Below, piece by piece: positions 5,924 to 6,005 of a stretch of 6,005 nucleotides of DNA. Source of the stretch: Microcaldota archaeon (GTDB taxonomy: Archaea > Micrarchaeota > Micrarchaeia > Micrarchaeales > Micrarchaeaceae); assembly GCA_021828345.1 (NCBI GenBank), contig JAJZJI010000075.1:1-6005 (forward strand), given 5' to 3'. Under the pieces are notes generated by a model. That model worked only from the letters and a program-made list of their open reading frames with translations. It did no database searches and was not told where the DNA came from. A program made the translations under genes and the position numbers. Position 1 is the first letter of the stretch. The number at the start of each line of letters is the position of its first letter.

Positions 5924-5955
5924 GTTAATGTTATGCCTATAAAACATAACTTAAC
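5924..5955 (+). promoter_or_regulatory. Hairpin enclosing the start codon of the last gene
   Basis: GTTAA (5924-5928) pairs with TTAAC (5951-5955), and GTTATG (5930-5935) pairs with CATAAC (5945-5950). This makes an 11-bp stem with one bulged T (5929) and a 9-nt loop. The ATG at 5933-5935 is wholly inside the stem, so folding would hide it from the ribosome. As DNA, the same dyad could be a protein-binding site. Confidence 0.45.
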
Positions 5956-6005
5956 AAAATACGACAAACTAAGAGACCAAATCCACAGACTATCGCAGAA
6001 GAAGG
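5933..6005 (+). CDS. 5' end of an unidentified gene, cut by the window edge
   Basis: An open frame of 24 codons plus one base runs from ATG 5933 to the end without a stop. The N terminus, MPIKHNLTKYDKLRDQIHRL followed by SQKK, is basic and hydrophilic, probably helical, with no signal peptide or membrane segment. A cytosolic, possibly nucleic-acid-binding protein would fit, but this is too short to name. A strong TATA box upstream supports a real gene. An in-frame stop at 5918-5920 and the lack of any other in-frame start fix the ATG at 5933 as the only usable one. No Shine-Dalgarno element is seen in its leader. Confidence 0.55.
   Translation, partial: MPIKHNLTKYDKLRDQIHRLSQKK

Noticed and set aside
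5893..5935. Possible C/D box small RNA in the leader of the last gene
   Set aside because: No proper C box (RUGAUGA) with a paired D box (CUGA) at sensible spacing could be found.
5770..5967. 65-codon ORF on the minus strand across the divergent region
   Set aside because: It covers the palindrome, the best TATA box and the start of the last gene. Its product is low-complexity Phe/Ile-rich sequence without any motif.

Overview
The window looks like an AT-rich archaeal chromosome, and my best guess is an acidophilic DPANN lineage close to the Micrarchaeota/Parvarchaeota (ARMAN) group. The grounds are archaeal TATA/BRE-like promoters a short distance before most start codons, almost no Shine-Dalgarno sites, a short-chain prenyl diphosphate synthase of the kind that feeds archaeal lipid synthesis, an archaeal-style site-2 protease, sequon-rich exported proteins, and a DUF2341-like beta-sandwich protein whose sequence closely resembles surface proteins I remember from ARMAN genomes. 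The lineage is an inference and no marker gene here proves it.

Layout. Bases 1-70 hold no gene, only a probable promoter. Bases 71-1093 encode a polyprenyl (probably geranylgeranyl) diphosphate synthase. Bases 1170-2702 encode an M50 site-2 protease with a PDZ-like domain, behind its own promoter. Bases 2764-3675 (an exported, C-terminally anchored protein of unknown function) and 3688-4968 (two hydrophobic segments followed by the DUF2341-like domain) lie 12 nt apart and are probably co-transcribed. A small winged-helix protein follows at 4993-5304. It meets a minus-strand gene (5301-5714, a small conserved-looking cytosolic beta-sandwich protein) tail to tail with interleaved stop codons. 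Bases 5715-5932 form a divergent promoter region with a perfect 17-bp palindrome. It leads to a gene that starts at 5933 and runs off the window, and whose start codon is buried in a predicted leader hairpin.

How the genes may fit together. The common theme is the cell envelope: membrane lipid precursor synthesis, intramembrane proteolysis, and two membrane-attached proteins, with a possible local regulator at the end of the same-strand run. No defence system, mobile element, CRISPR array, tRNA or rRNA is visible. The points most worth following are the predicted cytoplasmic placement of a normally extracellular domain, the substitutions in the homoallylic substrate site of the prenyl synthase, and the palindrome plus start-codon hairpin in front of the last gene.
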